Shown here: in pieces, positions 18,527-28,549 of the stretch
How the letters are laid out: every line of letters starts with the position of its first letter
How positions within the stretch are numbered: the first letter of the stretch is position 1
Source: Flavicella sp.
GTDB lineage: Bacteria > Bacteroidota > Bacteroidia > Flavobacteriales > Flavobacteriaceae
Assembly: GCF_029238425.1 (NCBI RefSeq)
Contig: NZ_JAQWGB010000067.1
Coordinates: 19,335-83,334 of the forward strand
Direction of reading: 5' to 3'
DNA length: 64,000 nucleotides
Notes under the pieces: model-generated
The model's input: the letters and a program-made list of their open reading frames with translations, nothing else
What the model was told of the DNA's origin: nothing
Database searches by the model: none
Program-made: the position numbers and the translations under genes

Positions 18527-20551
18527 TTAACTTTTAATAATCTTTCTTTGATATTCACCCTCTTCGGTTATTAAATTTATTAGATATACTCCACTTGACA
18601 AATCTGATACATCAATAACTTCAGAAGGATTATTTATTCTTTTAACGAGTCTACCATTGATATCCATTATTTCAATTTGAAAAGATTGAATTGCCGTTTC
18701 AATACCAAATTTCTCTTCTACAGGATTCGGTATTATTTGAAACATATCTTTATTTTTTAATTGATCTTCTCCAATAGAAAGAGGATCACAGTCAAAAGAA
18801 AAGTTAGAAGTACTCACATTTTTACCGGCATTTATACCCGTATCAATTGATGAAATTTTTGTTTCATTATATTGATTATCGCATTCAATTTTAATGTTAG
18901 TACTGTTGATAACTTGAATTCCCTCTGAGACAGCCGCATCCCCATAGAATTTATTCCCTTTCAGCACTACATTATCTACATCCCTGAAAATAGGAGCAAT
19001 CCCTACTCCATCATTCCCAAAAGTATTGTTGATAAAAGTTATATCTTGAAGTAAAGGTTCTGGAAAATCTTTAAAAGATGATGAATTCAAATAAAGTGGC
19101 CATCTTCTAATTTCAGTAAAAGAATTGTTACGGATCATTATATTCCGTGGGAAAGGCCCTTCATTGAAAGTACCAACTTCATTTGTAAGAATAATTCCTC
19201 CATCAAGATTTGTCCCAATATTATTCTCTATCAAGCCGTTCGGTGAACGAATTAACATGGCATAACGACGTTGCCCGCCAAATGTATTGTTACGAATTAT
19301 ATATCCTGAGTTGGATTTATTAAGATTCATCACAAATGTTGTATTCTCTTCTAGAACGGCTCCAGCAACAACTCCCTCAATTGCACTTACAGTTGTAACA
19401 TCATTACCCGAAGTAGCTGCTACGATGGTTTTGCCTAAATCTATACCATTTTTCATATCAACGAATAAAAGGGTATCTCCCACTGAAAAACTGGAAGCAT
19501 CATCCATTTGAAATTGTGTTGAGGAACTTTTTCCGGTAACATAATAGTAACTCCCAGAAAGATTGATGGCATCATCACAAATTCCATCTATATAACAATT
19601 CTCGATGATAGGACCTTGTTTGTTTTTCTTACAGTGAAATCCATCTCTATAACCCGATATAAGGCGGTCTGTTCCTGGCCTTCTTCGTATTTGCACACCA
19701 TTCATTCGTATCTCTCCTTTATTCTCAATGATTCCAAACATCAAAGAGCGCGCTGAATAAAAAGTAAGGTTTTCACAAGTTATATTTTTACTTCCCCTTA
19801 TATTATTTAAAGTCCCACCGACACCGTAAACATCAATTGTAAATCTATCATTCAACTGCATATCATCTAATGCACTATGACTATTAGACTTCAGTGTTAA
19901 TTCGACTGTATTATTTGTCAATTTTGTACTAGCATCAATCCATACTAGTGAATTTTTTATGTTATAACCTGAGGCTTCCCATATCATTCCCCATGGATGA
20001 GGGCGTCCCACATCTCTATAATTATCCGTTGGAATAGGATATCCAGTATCTATCTCAAGACTAAATTTTTTATTCGTTTCATCAATATTTTTAATGGTTC
20101 CTTGTGTCCAAGTTAAAGGATCATAATCAAACTTTATATCTTTGATAAGAATATTATCAGAATCTAAAATTTGCACACCTAAAATTCGAGGTTCAATAAG
20201 CATCTCTGCTCCATTTCCTAGAATAGTTTTGTCCTTTGCACCTGTAAACTCTAATAGTTTACCGCCACCTAAACATCTGTATACTTTATCCTCAAAATGC
20301 AAAGTCGCAGGTAAAGGGTCTGCAGCAAAATCTTTTACGGCCTCTTGAATGGCATCCAAGTCATCAGTTACACCATCACCCATAGCACCATAATCACTTA
20401 CATAATAATCATTTGCAACTGGCTGATCCAAATTAGGTTCAATATTCTCTTCTGGCGTAATATTTCTTCCGGCTTTAAATAATGTTGCATGCACTTGACT
20501 TTCTGTAATACTGAATAAACTTAATAATATTAGTAGTTTGATTTTTTTCAT
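18527..20551 (-). CDS. GH110-like beta-helix glycosidase with T9SS domain
   Basis: A 674-residue protein with signal peptide (MKKIKLLILLSLFSI..VHA) and a YYVSDYGAMGDGVTDD entry motif. A right-handed beta-helix carries Asp303 (YRDGFH) followed by Asp326-Asp327 (ICDDAIN). The 23/24-residue spacing is identical to that in the proteins at 9797 and 36215 and fits GH110. The last 80 or so residues form a T9SS type-A-like sorting domain (FQIIPNPVEEKFGIE.., SSGVYLINLI.., YQRKIIKS). It is therefore predicted to work at the cell surface, unlike its two Tat- or Sec-exported relatives. It is likely an alpha-galactosidase acting on the intact polymer or large fragments. It lies between the GH106 and DUF6807 genes. 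Confidence 0.75.
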   Translation of the reverse strand: MKKIKLLILLSLFSITESQVHATLFKAGRNITPEENIEPNLDQPVANDYYVSDYGAMGDGVTDDLDAIQEAVKDFAADPLPATLHFEDKVYRCLGGGKLLEFTGAKDKTILGNGAEMLIEPRILGVQILDSDNILIKDIKFDYDPLTWTQGTIKNIDETNKKFSLEIDTGYPIPTDNYRDVGRPHPWGMIWEASGYNIKNSLVWIDASTKLTNNTVELTLKSNSHSALDDMQLNDRFTIDVYGVGGTLNNIRGSKNITCENLTFYSARSLMFGIIENKGEIRMNGVQIRRRPGTDRLISGYRDGFHCKKNKQGPIIENCYIDGICDDAINLSGSYYYVTGKSSSTQFQMDDASSFSVGDTLLFVDMKNGIDLGKTIVAATSGNDVTTVSAIEGVVAGAVLEENTTFVMNLNKSNSGYIIRNNTFGGQRRYAMLIRSPNGLIENNIGTNLDGGIILTNEVGTFNEGPFPRNIMIRNNSFTEIRRWPLYLNSSSFKDFPEPLLQDITFINNTFGNDGVGIAPIFRDVDNVVLKGNKFYGDAAVSEGIQVINSTNIKIECDNQYNETKISSIDTGINAGKNVSTSNFSFDCDPLSIGEDQLKNKDMFQIIPNPVEEKFGIETAIQSFQIEIMDINGRLVKRINNPSEVIDVSDLSSGVYLINLITEEGEYQRKIIKS

Positions 20552-20552
20552 T

Positions 20553-21500
20553 TTAAATATTAGTTTTTATATAATCTGCATATACCTTATTAATATCAAT
20601 AGTTTCACTATTTCCTTGATGTACCAACAAACGATATCGAAGAATCGTAGGTTGTTTATTGGAGAGAGGAACTGAAGTTGCTCCAGGAAAAGGATAGACC
20701 GCATTTTGCATACTACCTTTGGCACGTAAAATCCAATAATCCTGAGCACCAGGATTATCCGGGTGACATAGAATACTTAACCCAGCCTGAGGACCTATCT
20801 TCCCATAACCCCATGAAAAATCCATCCATCCAATAGATTTTACCGGGAATTTATTTGGCTCAATAGTTCCTTTTGAACCTGTAAAATGAATGTCTTCAGG
20901 AAAAAGAACCCTACAAGAAAAACCACCATAGCCTTTATCGTTTTCCGATCCTCCAATACGCATATTTTTCTCAAGAGCGAGTAATGATATTTGAATATCA
21001 ATTTGTCTGTAATCATTTTCCCTTGGATACACTTTTATTGTAGTAATTTCCTTAACTACAGGTTTTTTCTTTCCATCAGAGTCCAGCCATTTATTAGTTT
21101 TCCATAAAACTTTTGATTGAATAATTTTTGCATTCCCTAGCACTTTTAACTCTTTTACGGAGGAGATCTCCCAATAAAAATCTTTTATTTCCCAGGAATT
21201 CCCTAAACGTTTGTCACCAATATATAATTGACGCCATGCCCAAAAAACACCTCGATGATGTGGATGATCAGCAGGAAAGTCTTCTGTTAATTTTTGTCCA
21301 TCTAACCCGTAAATCGGATGGATATAATTAGTTCTATTAAAAGCTCCATTAAGAGATTTTTCAGCAATCTGATATGCTAAGATGCTGTCTTTATTCTCAA
21401 CAAAATAAACCGCATCTTCATGGATTCTGACCTCCACTTTTTGAGCATTTATCAAGTTTGCTAAACTTATAAAATAAATAAAAATGATTATTCGATACAT
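20553..21500 (-). CDS. DUF6807 (PmoA-like) secreted protein
   Basis: A 315-residue protein with signal peptide MYRIIIFIYFISLANLINA. The domain bears the hallmark FPADHPHHRGVFWAW, with several His and an aromatic run, and a later FSWGYGKIGPQAGLSI. These are features of the DUF6807 family, earlier called PmoA-like. Members are frequent in carbohydrate-degrading operons of Bacteroidota and Planctomycetota. No reaction is established that I can cite, although the conserved His cluster suggests metal or sugar binding. It starts about 150 bases after the stop of the molybdenum-enzyme gene, and its stop is one base from the next start region, so it is cotranscribed with the GH110-like gene. Function is unknown. 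Confidence 0.75.
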   Translation of the reverse strand: MYRIIIFIYFISLANLINAQKVEVRIHEDAVYFVENKDSILAYQIAEKSLNGAFNRTNYIHPIYGLDGQKLTEDFPADHPHHRGVFWAWRQLYIGDKRLGNSWEIKDFYWEISSVKELKVLGNAKIIQSKVLWKTNKWLDSDGKKKPVVKEITTIKVYPRENDYRQIDIQISLLALEKNMRIGGSENDKGYGGFSCRVLFPEDIHFTGSKGTIEPNKFPVKSIGWMDFSWGYGKIGPQAGLSILCHPDNPGAQDYWILRAKGSMQNAVYPFPGATSVPLSNKQPTILRYRLLVHQGNSETIDINKVYADYIKTNI

Positions 21501-21650
21501 TGAATCTTATTTCTTGTCACTAGTTATATGTTCCTTTTTTTTCGTTTATGCTAGAACATAGAGAATTTTTAAGTTGTTTATCTCCCTTAATAATTCTAGA
21601 AATAGTGATAATTAGTTTTTTGAGCTATATTAATTCCGAAACCTTATTTT

Positions 21651-23801
21651 CTAAATATTTAATTTTCCATTTTTAATAAAGGGTTGCTTGTAAAGTCTCA
21701 CTCCCAAGGCAGCTTTTATGGCATTTGCCACAGCCGGTCCTGCGGGCGGTAACGTAGGTTCTCCTAAACCAGTAGGAGCTATATCACTTTTAACAAAATA
21801 AGTTTCTAGCCTTGGGGTTTCATTCATTCTTATAAGTCGATACGAATCAAAATTTAAATTTTGAGCTGCCCCATTTTTTAAATCTAAATCTCCATACATA
21901 GCATGGCCTATACCATCTATCACGCCACCTACACATTGATTGTCTGCTCCCAATGGATTTACCACAACACCACAATCAACCGCACAATATACTTTTTTCA
22001 CAATAGGCAATTGATTTTCAATGATAACTTCAGCTATAAGAGCCACATGCGTATTATGACTAAAATATGAGCTAAAACCTTGATAGGTTCCATTTGGAGC
22101 TTCACCCCAATTTGCCTTTTCCGTAACCAAATTAATCACACCTTCCATTCTTTTAGGGCTGTATGCCATTCTGCGATCAGAAGTGTCAGCTTTCTTCAAT
22201 AACTCTAATCGTAAACTAACAGGATCTTGTTGCAATTCTTCGGCCAATTCATCCATGAAACTTTGTTCTGCAAAAGCCAAAATATTGGATATAGGTGCTC
22301 TCCATGCCATGGTAGTCACCCTACTTTTTATTCTAGCTATATCAATCTGATAGTTTTCGATAGAGGCAGCTGGAAAAAAATTAGCCCTAGAATCATTGAT
22401 ATTCCCACCAACTGCTATTTCTTTTAGGTAATAACTAGTAACCTTACCATTTTTAATACCTGCCTTGATTTGATATTTAACTTTAGGCCTGTAGAAGCCG
22501 TTTGCAAAATCGTCTTCTCTTGAATTCACCATTTTTATAGGCTTCTTTACCAAGTGAGAAATTTCTGCTGCTTCCAACACAAAATCATTTTTTAACCTTC
22601 TACCAAAGCCACCACCAATTCGAGTCATTTCCAACTCTATATCATCCCTATCTCGTCCCAATAAACGAGCAACTGCCATTGCCGCCCCAGTTGGGGTTTG
22701 AATAGGTCCTACCAAATGAACTTTATGCTTTGTTACATTGGCATAAAAATTCATAGGTTCTAAAGTGTTATGCGGTAAAAAGGGAGCTTCATATACAGCA
22801 GAAACTATTGTATCAGCGTCATCCAACGCAGCTTTCACATTCCCATCTTTTCTTCTAGTTTTTAGCTGAGAAGGATTCTCTTTCTCTACTAAATCCAGCA
22901 TTTTTTTATCCTGTTGTGTCGTACTTTCTAATTTTTCATTTGAAGTCCATTTTACCTCAATTAGTTTCTTTGCTTTGAAAACAGTCCATGTGTTAACTCC
23001 AACAATGGCTATTTTATTTTTGAATTCAATTACATTCAAAACTCCAGATAAGTTCTTTGCTTCATCTGCATTAAAACTTACAATTTTTTGTCCAAAAGAA
23101 GGTGGTCTAATAACAGTAGCAATAAACATTCCTTCAATTTTATAATCTAACCCAAACAACGGTTTTCCGGATACAATTTTATCTAAGTCTACATTTTTAA
23201 TATGTTGTCCAATAATTTTAAACTCTGATGGATCTTTTAATTTTATTTTAGTGGGTACTTTTAATTTTGTCGCATCTTCTACCAACTCTCCATAACCTAA
23301 TTGATCACCCCTCCTATTATAAACAATCCCATTTTCCGCATGACAATCCTTTACAGACACTTTCCATCTCTTTGCTGCAGCAGTGATAAGCATTTGTTTG
23401 GCTGCAGCGCCTGATGTTCTCAATGGCAACCATGAAAACTCAATTGATTTACTTCCGCCGGCTCCTTGTCTTTTATATTTTTTTATATCAAGTTTAGCTT
23501 GCTCCACAATTACATTTTCCCAAGCTACATCTAACTCTTCTGCAATTAACATGGGCAAAGATGTTTTAACACCTTGACCAATCTCAGGGTTAGGTGCATA
23601 AATTATTACCTTACCATCTTGTGCAATTTTAATGAAGGCATTAAAATTAAGAAAACCTGAACGTGCTTGCTCTTCTGAAAGTATCGTAAGAGGATTTTTG
23701 GCGTTTAAAAAATTAATTCCAAACAATAAACCTCCACTTGCAAACAAGGTAGATTTTAAAAACTGTCTCCTACTTGAATCTGTCTGATTTGTTGCTTTCA
23801 T
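21651..23801 (-). CDS. Molybdopterin-binding large subunit, xanthine-oxidase family aldehyde dehydrogenase
   Basis: A 716-residue subunit of an IorB/aldehyde-oxidase-like molybdenum hydroxylase, Tat-exported (SSRRQFLKST). The catalytic-Glu motif of the family is visible as GLGEP with Glu681. Molybdopterin-binding segments such as GGFGRRLKNDFVLEAAEIS, MAWRAPISN and GVIDGIGHAMYG are present. The [2Fe-2S] partner is encoded immediately upstream (13 bases). Such two-subunit enzymes oxidise aldehydes or N-heterocycles in the periplasm and pass electrons to a cytochrome. No cytochrome, FAD subunit or XdhC-type maturation factor is encoded beside it. Within a PUL, oxidation of a released sugar at C1 is a reasonable but unproven role. 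Confidence 0.88.
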   Translation of the reverse strand: MKATNQTDSSRRQFLKSTLFASGGLLFGINFLNAKNPLTILSEEQARSGFLNFNAFIKIAQDGKVIIYAPNPEIGQGVKTSLPMLIAEELDVAWENVIVEQAKLDIKKYKRQGAGGSKSIEFSWLPLRTSGAAAKQMLITAAAKRWKVSVKDCHAENGIVYNRRGDQLGYGELVEDATKLKVPTKIKLKDPSEFKIIGQHIKNVDLDKIVSGKPLFGLDYKIEGMFIATVIRPPSFGQKIVSFNADEAKNLSGVLNVIEFKNKIAIVGVNTWTVFKAKKLIEVKWTSNEKLESTTQQDKKMLDLVEKENPSQLKTRRKDGNVKAALDDADTIVSAVYEAPFLPHNTLEPMNFYANVTKHKVHLVGPIQTPTGAAMAVARLLGRDRDDIELEMTRIGGGFGRRLKNDFVLEAAEISHLVKKPIKMVNSREDDFANGFYRPKVKYQIKAGIKNGKVTSYYLKEIAVGGNINDSRANFFPAASIENYQIDIARIKSRVTTMAWRAPISNILAFAEQSFMDELAEELQQDPVSLRLELLKKADTSDRRMAYSPKRMEGVINLVTEKANWGEAPNGTYQGFSSYFSHNTHVALIAEVIIENQLPIVKKVYCAVDCGVVVNPLGADNQCVGGVIDGIGHAMYGDLDLKNGAAQNLNFDSYRLIRMNETPRLETYFVKSDIAPTGLGEPTLPPAGPAVANAIKAALGVRLYKQPFIKNGKLNI

Positions 23802-23814
23802 AGTACATCTAAAA

Positions 23815-24276
23815 TTAGTTCATTTCTTCTGCCGCCTTTGCCACCGCATCTTCAATTCTATTGTATGCAGCACATCTACAAATATTTCCATGCATTGCAT
23901 TTCTAATTTCCTCAGTTGATGGTTTATTATTTTGATTTAAAAAAGATGCAGCTGTCATGATTTGACCAGATTGACAATAACCACATTGAGGAACATCCAC
24001 CTCTTTCCAAGCTTTTTGCAACGGGTGCGAATTATTTTCAGACAATCCTTCTATCGTTTTAATTTCATTTTCTCCAATGGCACTAATTGGTAACAAACAA
24101 CTTCTAATTGCGACCCCATTAAAATGAATAGTACACGCGCCACATTGACCTATACCGCAACCAAATTTAGTCCCCATCAAACCAAGTGTATCTCTCAATA
24201 CCCAAAGCAATGGAGTTGTTTCGTCCACATCTATTTTATAAGACTTTGCATTGACTTTTAAATTAAATACTGCCAT
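23815..24276 (-). CDS. [2Fe-2S] small subunit of the molybdenum hydroxylase
   Basis: A 153-residue ferredoxin-like subunit. The plant-type [2Fe-2S] site is GCGIGQCGACTIHFNG (residues about 39-54). The second cluster of the family is CGYCQSGQIM and GNICRCAAYNRI (about 97-140). It lacks a signal peptide, as is usual for these small subunits, which are exported together with the Tat-targeted large subunit. The gene precedes the large-subunit gene by 13 bases and follows GH78. The two proteins are expected to form one complex with molybdopterin and two iron-sulfur clusters. Confidence 0.93.
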   Translation of the reverse strand: MAVFNLKVNAKSYKIDVDETTPLLWVLRDTLGLMGTKFGCGIGQCGACTIHFNGVAIRSCLLPISAIGENEIKTIEGLSENNSHPLQKAWKEVDVPQCGYCQSGQIMTAASFLNQNNKPSTEEIRNAMHGNICRCAAYNRIEDAVAKAAEEMN

Positions 24277-24352
24277 TGTTACTGATTTTATTCAACTCAT
24301 AAACTAAATTTTCGACTATTTAAATAGGTCCATTTATTTAGAGCTTTGAAAA

Positions 24353-26635
24353 TTATTTCGCACTAATTTTATATTCCCCACCTTTGACACGATATAGCCT
24401 ATGGTTTCCATCTTTCTCTTTTGAACTCACCTTCTCCCCATTGATTGTAACCGTTTTATTTCTTGTAGGAATATAAACCACGGCTTCACTTCCAGTAGGA
24501 ACAGATAATTCAATATCCATTCCTCTTTTCACTTTCTTCACTTGCACAGCAACTTTTCCTGCAAGCGTTTCATTCCCTGTTTTGGCAAATTCTAAACCAG
24601 CTAAATCTGGTTTCACCATAAAACTTTTCCAGCCGGATTCCAATGGGTACAATCCACAAACATATTGTGCCAATATGGTCAAACCACCTCCACTCCAGGC
24701 ATGGTTTGTAGAACCACCACCGTAGCCACTTTTTCCAATTCCCCAACCTTCAAAAAGAGTTGTGTGATCTTGGCTGTCTACCATTGGCTGAAAACGTTTT
24801 TTCAAACGTTGCAAACCATATTCTGATTTCCCCATCAAAAACAGGGCTTCACATACATATTTTTCCATATAAGGACTCGCATATTCCTGAGTCTTCAAGG
24901 TTTTGTAAATAGCTTTAAACTTATCAGCATCTGCCAAACCTGCCACTACAGCAAGTGCCTGTCCACGGTCGTCAATATCATCTTTATAATGGTAAGAACG
25001 GTATTGCTTTCCTATCCAAAACGTTTTGTTAAATGCTTTTTTGAAATCAACCATTTGATCCGAGGCCCAAGTCGCTTCTATATCTTTCCCTAATACTTCC
25101 GACATATTTTTATATCCTTTTAGAGCAAGATAATACCACTCATTCATCAACAAATCTTTATCGACATTAGTACCCCAGTCTCCCCAATACCAACCTTTGC
25201 TTTCTTTCTCAGTCATACGTTTTACCAACACACCATTTTCGTCGAGTTTCCAAACATCTAAATATGCTTTCACGCCATCATAAACTTTTGCAATCGTCTC
25301 TTTATCACCCGTATTTAAATAATAGTTCCAAAAACCATAATACCCAACGCTAGCTAACATTTGTCCCGGTAATTCACGACCCCAATTTCCCGCAGGAATT
25401 GGTGAAAAAATTGTCCCGTCTTCTCTTTGCCAATTGATCAATTCCAAAATACCTTTTTGCGTTAAAAAACGACTTTCAGGATCGAGTGCATAAAATGCTT
25501 CTCCACTTTCATTTACCATATCTCCCCACCACTGTGAACGTTCTCGATCAGGACAATCCATATAGGTATCTCGCATGGTTACGTATAAAGTCCTTTCTGC
25601 TTTTTTCCAGAGTTTTTCGTAAAAATCATCATCGCAAGCAAAATGTCCTGTAAACTCTGTATCATAGCCAGTTTCTCGGTATTGTAAATCCAGAACTATT
25701 ACTCCTTTCGGAATGATATAATGTACTTCTTGACCGTTCATCCACCCAAGGTTTTCGTATTCCTGAACTCCTTTTCTTGCTATATACTCACCACGTACAT
25801 TTACGGGCCCACCTCCTTTGTAGTGATCTGTTAACACTTGTATTTCTTCACCTCCATTAGCCTCAACTTTAAAAAATGGTGTTATTTGAGCATTATAAGG
25901 CAGTTTACATACAATTGTATCTCCTTCACTTGTAAATGGGAATGCCATTTTATTTTCGTACGATTTCATACCAAAATCTTTCCATTGAGGAATTGGTCGT
26001 TTTACCAAGTTATTCCATGGTGCAACCCCTGGTTTTCCTAAAGGCACTATTCCTCTCCATTTATTTGTTTTAAAATTAGCTTTAGTGAAATCAAAATTAC
26101 CTACACGTGCATCATATCGAATACTCGATTCCGGAAGTCTGAAGTTAGGCAATGGAAATCCAGCTGTTCCAAATTCATGGCGTATAGCTGCTTTCCAAGA
26201 TCCATTTGTGAAAAGTTCAAATTCCGAAGTTTGGCAATCCAAAACCAATGCTGCTTTTCCACTACTGTTATGTGAAAATCCATCTTTACCAAAATACCAA
26301 ACAAGCACAGAAATACTGTTTTTTCCTTTTTTCAAGAATGGTGCAATATCTACCTCATCATAATATGTATCATTGGGATTGGGACCACGCTTTAATTGTC
26401 CTTCAAAAACAGCTAATTCTCCATTGATCCACATCCAATATTTTGAATCACAGGCAATTCTAGTTATAGCACTCTCTGGCAAATTTTCAACCAGAAAAGT
26501 TTTATTGTAAGCCGTCCAGTTATTTGTTTCGTTTTGTTGTTCAAAAGCCTTTATCCATTGTGCCTTCCAATTGGTACTCTGTGCAAAAGCTGTCATGCTT
26601 ATGCAAATAGTAAAGATGATTCCAAATTTTTTCAT
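24353..26635 (-). CDS. GH78 alpha-L-rhamnosidase
   Basis: A 760-residue secreted enzyme (signal MKKFGIIFTICISMTAFA). It shows the GH78 arrangement: N-terminal beta-sandwich domains beginning WKAQWIKAF, then an (alpha/alpha)6 barrel with the family motif MDCPDRERSQWWGD, then WQREDGTIFSPIPAGNW and TTLFEGWG. A C-terminal beta domain (LAGKVAVQVKKVKRGMDIE) closes the protein. GH78 enzymes release alpha-L-rhamnose by inversion. Two rhamnosidases of unrelated families (this one and GH106) in one PUL suggest two different rhamnosyl linkages. It is the first enzyme gene after SusC/SusD. Confidence 0.88.
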   Translation of the reverse strand: MKKFGIIFTICISMTAFAQSTNWKAQWIKAFEQQNETNNWTAYNKTFLVENLPESAITRIACDSKYWMWINGELAVFEGQLKRGPNPNDTYYDEVDIAPFLKKGKNSISVLVWYFGKDGFSHNSSGKAALVLDCQTSEFELFTNGSWKAAIRHEFGTAGFPLPNFRLPESSIRYDARVGNFDFTKANFKTNKWRGIVPLGKPGVAPWNNLVKRPIPQWKDFGMKSYENKMAFPFTSEGDTIVCKLPYNAQITPFFKVEANGGEEIQVLTDHYKGGGPVNVRGEYIARKGVQEYENLGWMNGQEVHYIIPKGVIVLDLQYRETGYDTEFTGHFACDDDFYEKLWKKAERTLYVTMRDTYMDCPDRERSQWWGDMVNESGEAFYALDPESRFLTQKGILELINWQREDGTIFSPIPAGNWGRELPGQMLASVGYYGFWNYYLNTGDKETIAKVYDGVKAYLDVWKLDENGVLVKRMTEKESKGWYWGDWGTNVDKDLLMNEWYYLALKGYKNMSEVLGKDIEATWASDQMVDFKKAFNKTFWIGKQYRSYHYKDDIDDRGQALAVVAGLADADKFKAIYKTLKTQEYASPYMEKYVCEALFLMGKSEYGLQRLKKRFQPMVDSQDHTTLFEGWGIGKSGYGGGSTNHAWSGGGLTILAQYVCGLYPLESGWKSFMVKPDLAGLEFAKTGNETLAGKVAVQVKKVKRGMDIELSVPTGSEAVVYIPTRNKTVTINGEKVSSKEKDGNHRLYRVKGGEYKISAK

Positions 26636-26841
26636 GATATTATTTTTCCTATATAGTTTACTCTCTAGATGGCGGAATTTGTTTTTAATTCATGCCTACC
26701 CAAACTCATTATTCTCAGAATTATCTACAAGTAATTTATTCATAGCTTTTAATTGCAGACCAAATAAAAGTATAGGTAACCCAGATAAAACTGGTGTGAA
26801 CTTGTACTATTCAATAGCTACAGATGAAATCTATACACAAT

Positions 26842-26868
26842 GTGGGGAACATATAAAACATCCCCCAC
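26842..26868. other. Weak hairpin between SusD and GH78
   Basis: GTGGGG (26842-26847) pairs with CCCCAC (26863-26868) in the 290-base gap after the SusD stop. No T-tract follows on the minus strand. It may reduce read-through from susCD into the enzyme genes, as often happens after susD, or protect an mRNA end. The rest of the gap shows no convincing gene. Confidence 0.3.
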
Positions 26869-26925
26869 GATTTCAACAAACTAAATCTTCATTAATTATG
26901 AATTCTTTTTACTTATCTTATCGAT

Positions 26926-28446
26926 TTACCACCCTGGATTTTGACTAGAATTCTCATTTCTATCAATTTCCTGAGTTGGAATTGGATACAACTCATAACT
27001 TGGATCATAAGTTCCCTCTTGCGCATTAATGTTAAATTCAAATACATCCTTAACTTTTCCTAATCTTCTCAAATCAAAAATATCATGGAATTCAAAATTC
27101 AACTCCTTTACTCTTTCCATCCAAATTTCATCACGCAATGTTTCGGTTGTCCAAGCCGCTGCTCTATCTATAAGCGGAGCATTTGCTCTAGCAAGAATCA
27201 CATCTAAATTATCATACACGACAGCACTTGGACCATTTAATTCATTTTCTACTTCTGCTAACATTAAGTAAGCATCTGCCAAACGATAAATAATAAAATC
27301 CGGATCTCCGTTACAACATTGGTTTTGATCAGGATCGATATATTTATTTTGCACCATACCCCTTTCTTTTAAATGGTAGGGAGGATTTACACCAAATCTT
27401 AATATTCTTCCATTCGATCTATGCTCATATTCAATTGCCAAATTCACGTCTTTTCGTTCATCAGCAACATCATAAGCATTATACAATTCTTCCATGAATC
27501 CAATAAGATACTGCCCTCCAGCATTAAAACTTGTCCATTTTGACTGAAGTGCGCCATAGCTATAAGACATAGCATTTCCGTGAACCGGTATCGATTGTGA
27601 CTGCTGAACAGAAAATATCAACTCTGCGTTTAATTCCTTACTTCCATCAAATTGAGTACGGTCTTCTGAAATAGAAAACACATCAATATACCTTGGCATC
27701 AAACTATATCCATATTCCCCTTGGTTATTAATTACCTCTTCAAGGTTGGTCTTAGCCAGTGCTAGTTTTGAAGCATCTTCTAAAGGTTTCCCTGCCATTG
27801 TTAAATACACCTTACCCAATAGGAACGGAGCCGCTCCTCTAGCAACACGACCATCAATACCTTGAATAGGCAAATTCTGCGCTGCAAACTCTAAGTCAGG
27901 AATAATAATTTCATCATAAATTTCTAACATAGGACTTCTTGCCAAATAGGCTTGTTCTTCTACTTCCGTCGGTGTAAATCTCTTTGGCACATCTCCATAA
28001 AGTCTCACTAAATTAAAATACAAATAGGCTCTCATCCAACGTGCTTCTGCTATGTAAGCATTCTTTTGCTCATCTGAAAGATCAACACCTGGGAGGTATT
28101 TAATTGCCATATTACATCTATTAATGATATCAAAATGGCTTCGCCAAGTTTGATTTATTTGAGCATCAGATGCATCAAAATTATAAGTCATACGGTTTCT
28201 CACAGTAGCAGACCTAGAAACTGTAAACATTCCAGGCATCATTATTGTAAATACTCCTTGCTGCCTGTAAAAACCTATGGTATGTACTCCATGATAAATA
28301 CCATTAATTGCTATTTCAGCATCTTCTGAAGTTTTAAAAAAACTTGCAGTTGTTACAGTGGAATAAGGTTCCTCTTTAAGATCAGAACAGGAAAAAATCC
28401 CTAAAGCAAGTATTAATGTTAGTAATTTAACGCTTAGTTTTTTCAT
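26926..28446 (-). CDS. susD: SusD/RagB-family surface glycan-binding lipoprotein
   Basis: A SusD-like lipoprotein of about 506 residues that caps the SusC transporter at the outer membrane and binds the target glycan. I start it at Met 28446 (MKKLSVKLLTLILALGIFSC), which gives a clean lipoprotein signal. The frame is open 34 codons further upstream, but that part is hydrophilic and implausible. The family marks are YSTVTTASFFKTSEDAEIAINGIY near the start, EARWMRAYLYFNLVRLYGDVP in the TPR-like region and a closing LYPIPTQEIDRNENSSQNPGW. It follows susC by about 100 bases in the same transcript. Confidence 0.96.
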   Translation of the reverse strand: MKKLSVKLLTLILALGIFSCSDLKEEPYSTVTTASFFKTSEDAEIAINGIYHGVHTIGFYRQQGVFTIMMPGMFTVSRSATVRNRMTYNFDASDAQINQTWRSHFDIINRCNMAIKYLPGVDLSDEQKNAYIAEARWMRAYLYFNLVRLYGDVPKRFTPTEVEEQAYLARSPMLEIYDEIIIPDLEFAAQNLPIQGIDGRVARGAAPFLLGKVYLTMAGKPLEDASKLALAKTNLEEVINNQGEYGYSLMPRYIDVFSISEDRTQFDGSKELNAELIFSVQQSQSIPVHGNAMSYSYGALQSKWTSFNAGGQYLIGFMEELYNAYDVADERKDVNLAIEYEHRSNGRILRFGVNPPYHLKERGMVQNKYIDPDQNQCCNGDPDFIIYRLADAYLMLAEVENELNGPSAVVYDNLDVILARANAPLIDRAAAWTTETLRDEIWMERVKELNFEFHDIFDLRRLGKVKDVFEFNINAQEGTYDPSYELYPIPTQEIDRNENSSQNPGW

Positions 28447-28549
28447 ACTATTATTATTTTTTATATTCAATAATGCCATGTAAGGATTACTGTTTTTAAT
28501 CATTGTCTTGTGTACCAATATTTCATTTGTTCGTTTCATAGTTGTCATT

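Noticed and set aside
26802..26808. Single TTGTACT word after SusD, and TTGTTCT at 3254, as further operators
   Set aside because: No second half-site at 21 bp and no -7 box at 19 bp, so they are probably chance matches.
26571..26948. A 125-codon plus-strand frame across the SusD-GH78 gap
   Set aside because: It overlaps both flanking genes in antisense and has no coherent hydrophobic pattern or start context, so the gap was left without a gene.
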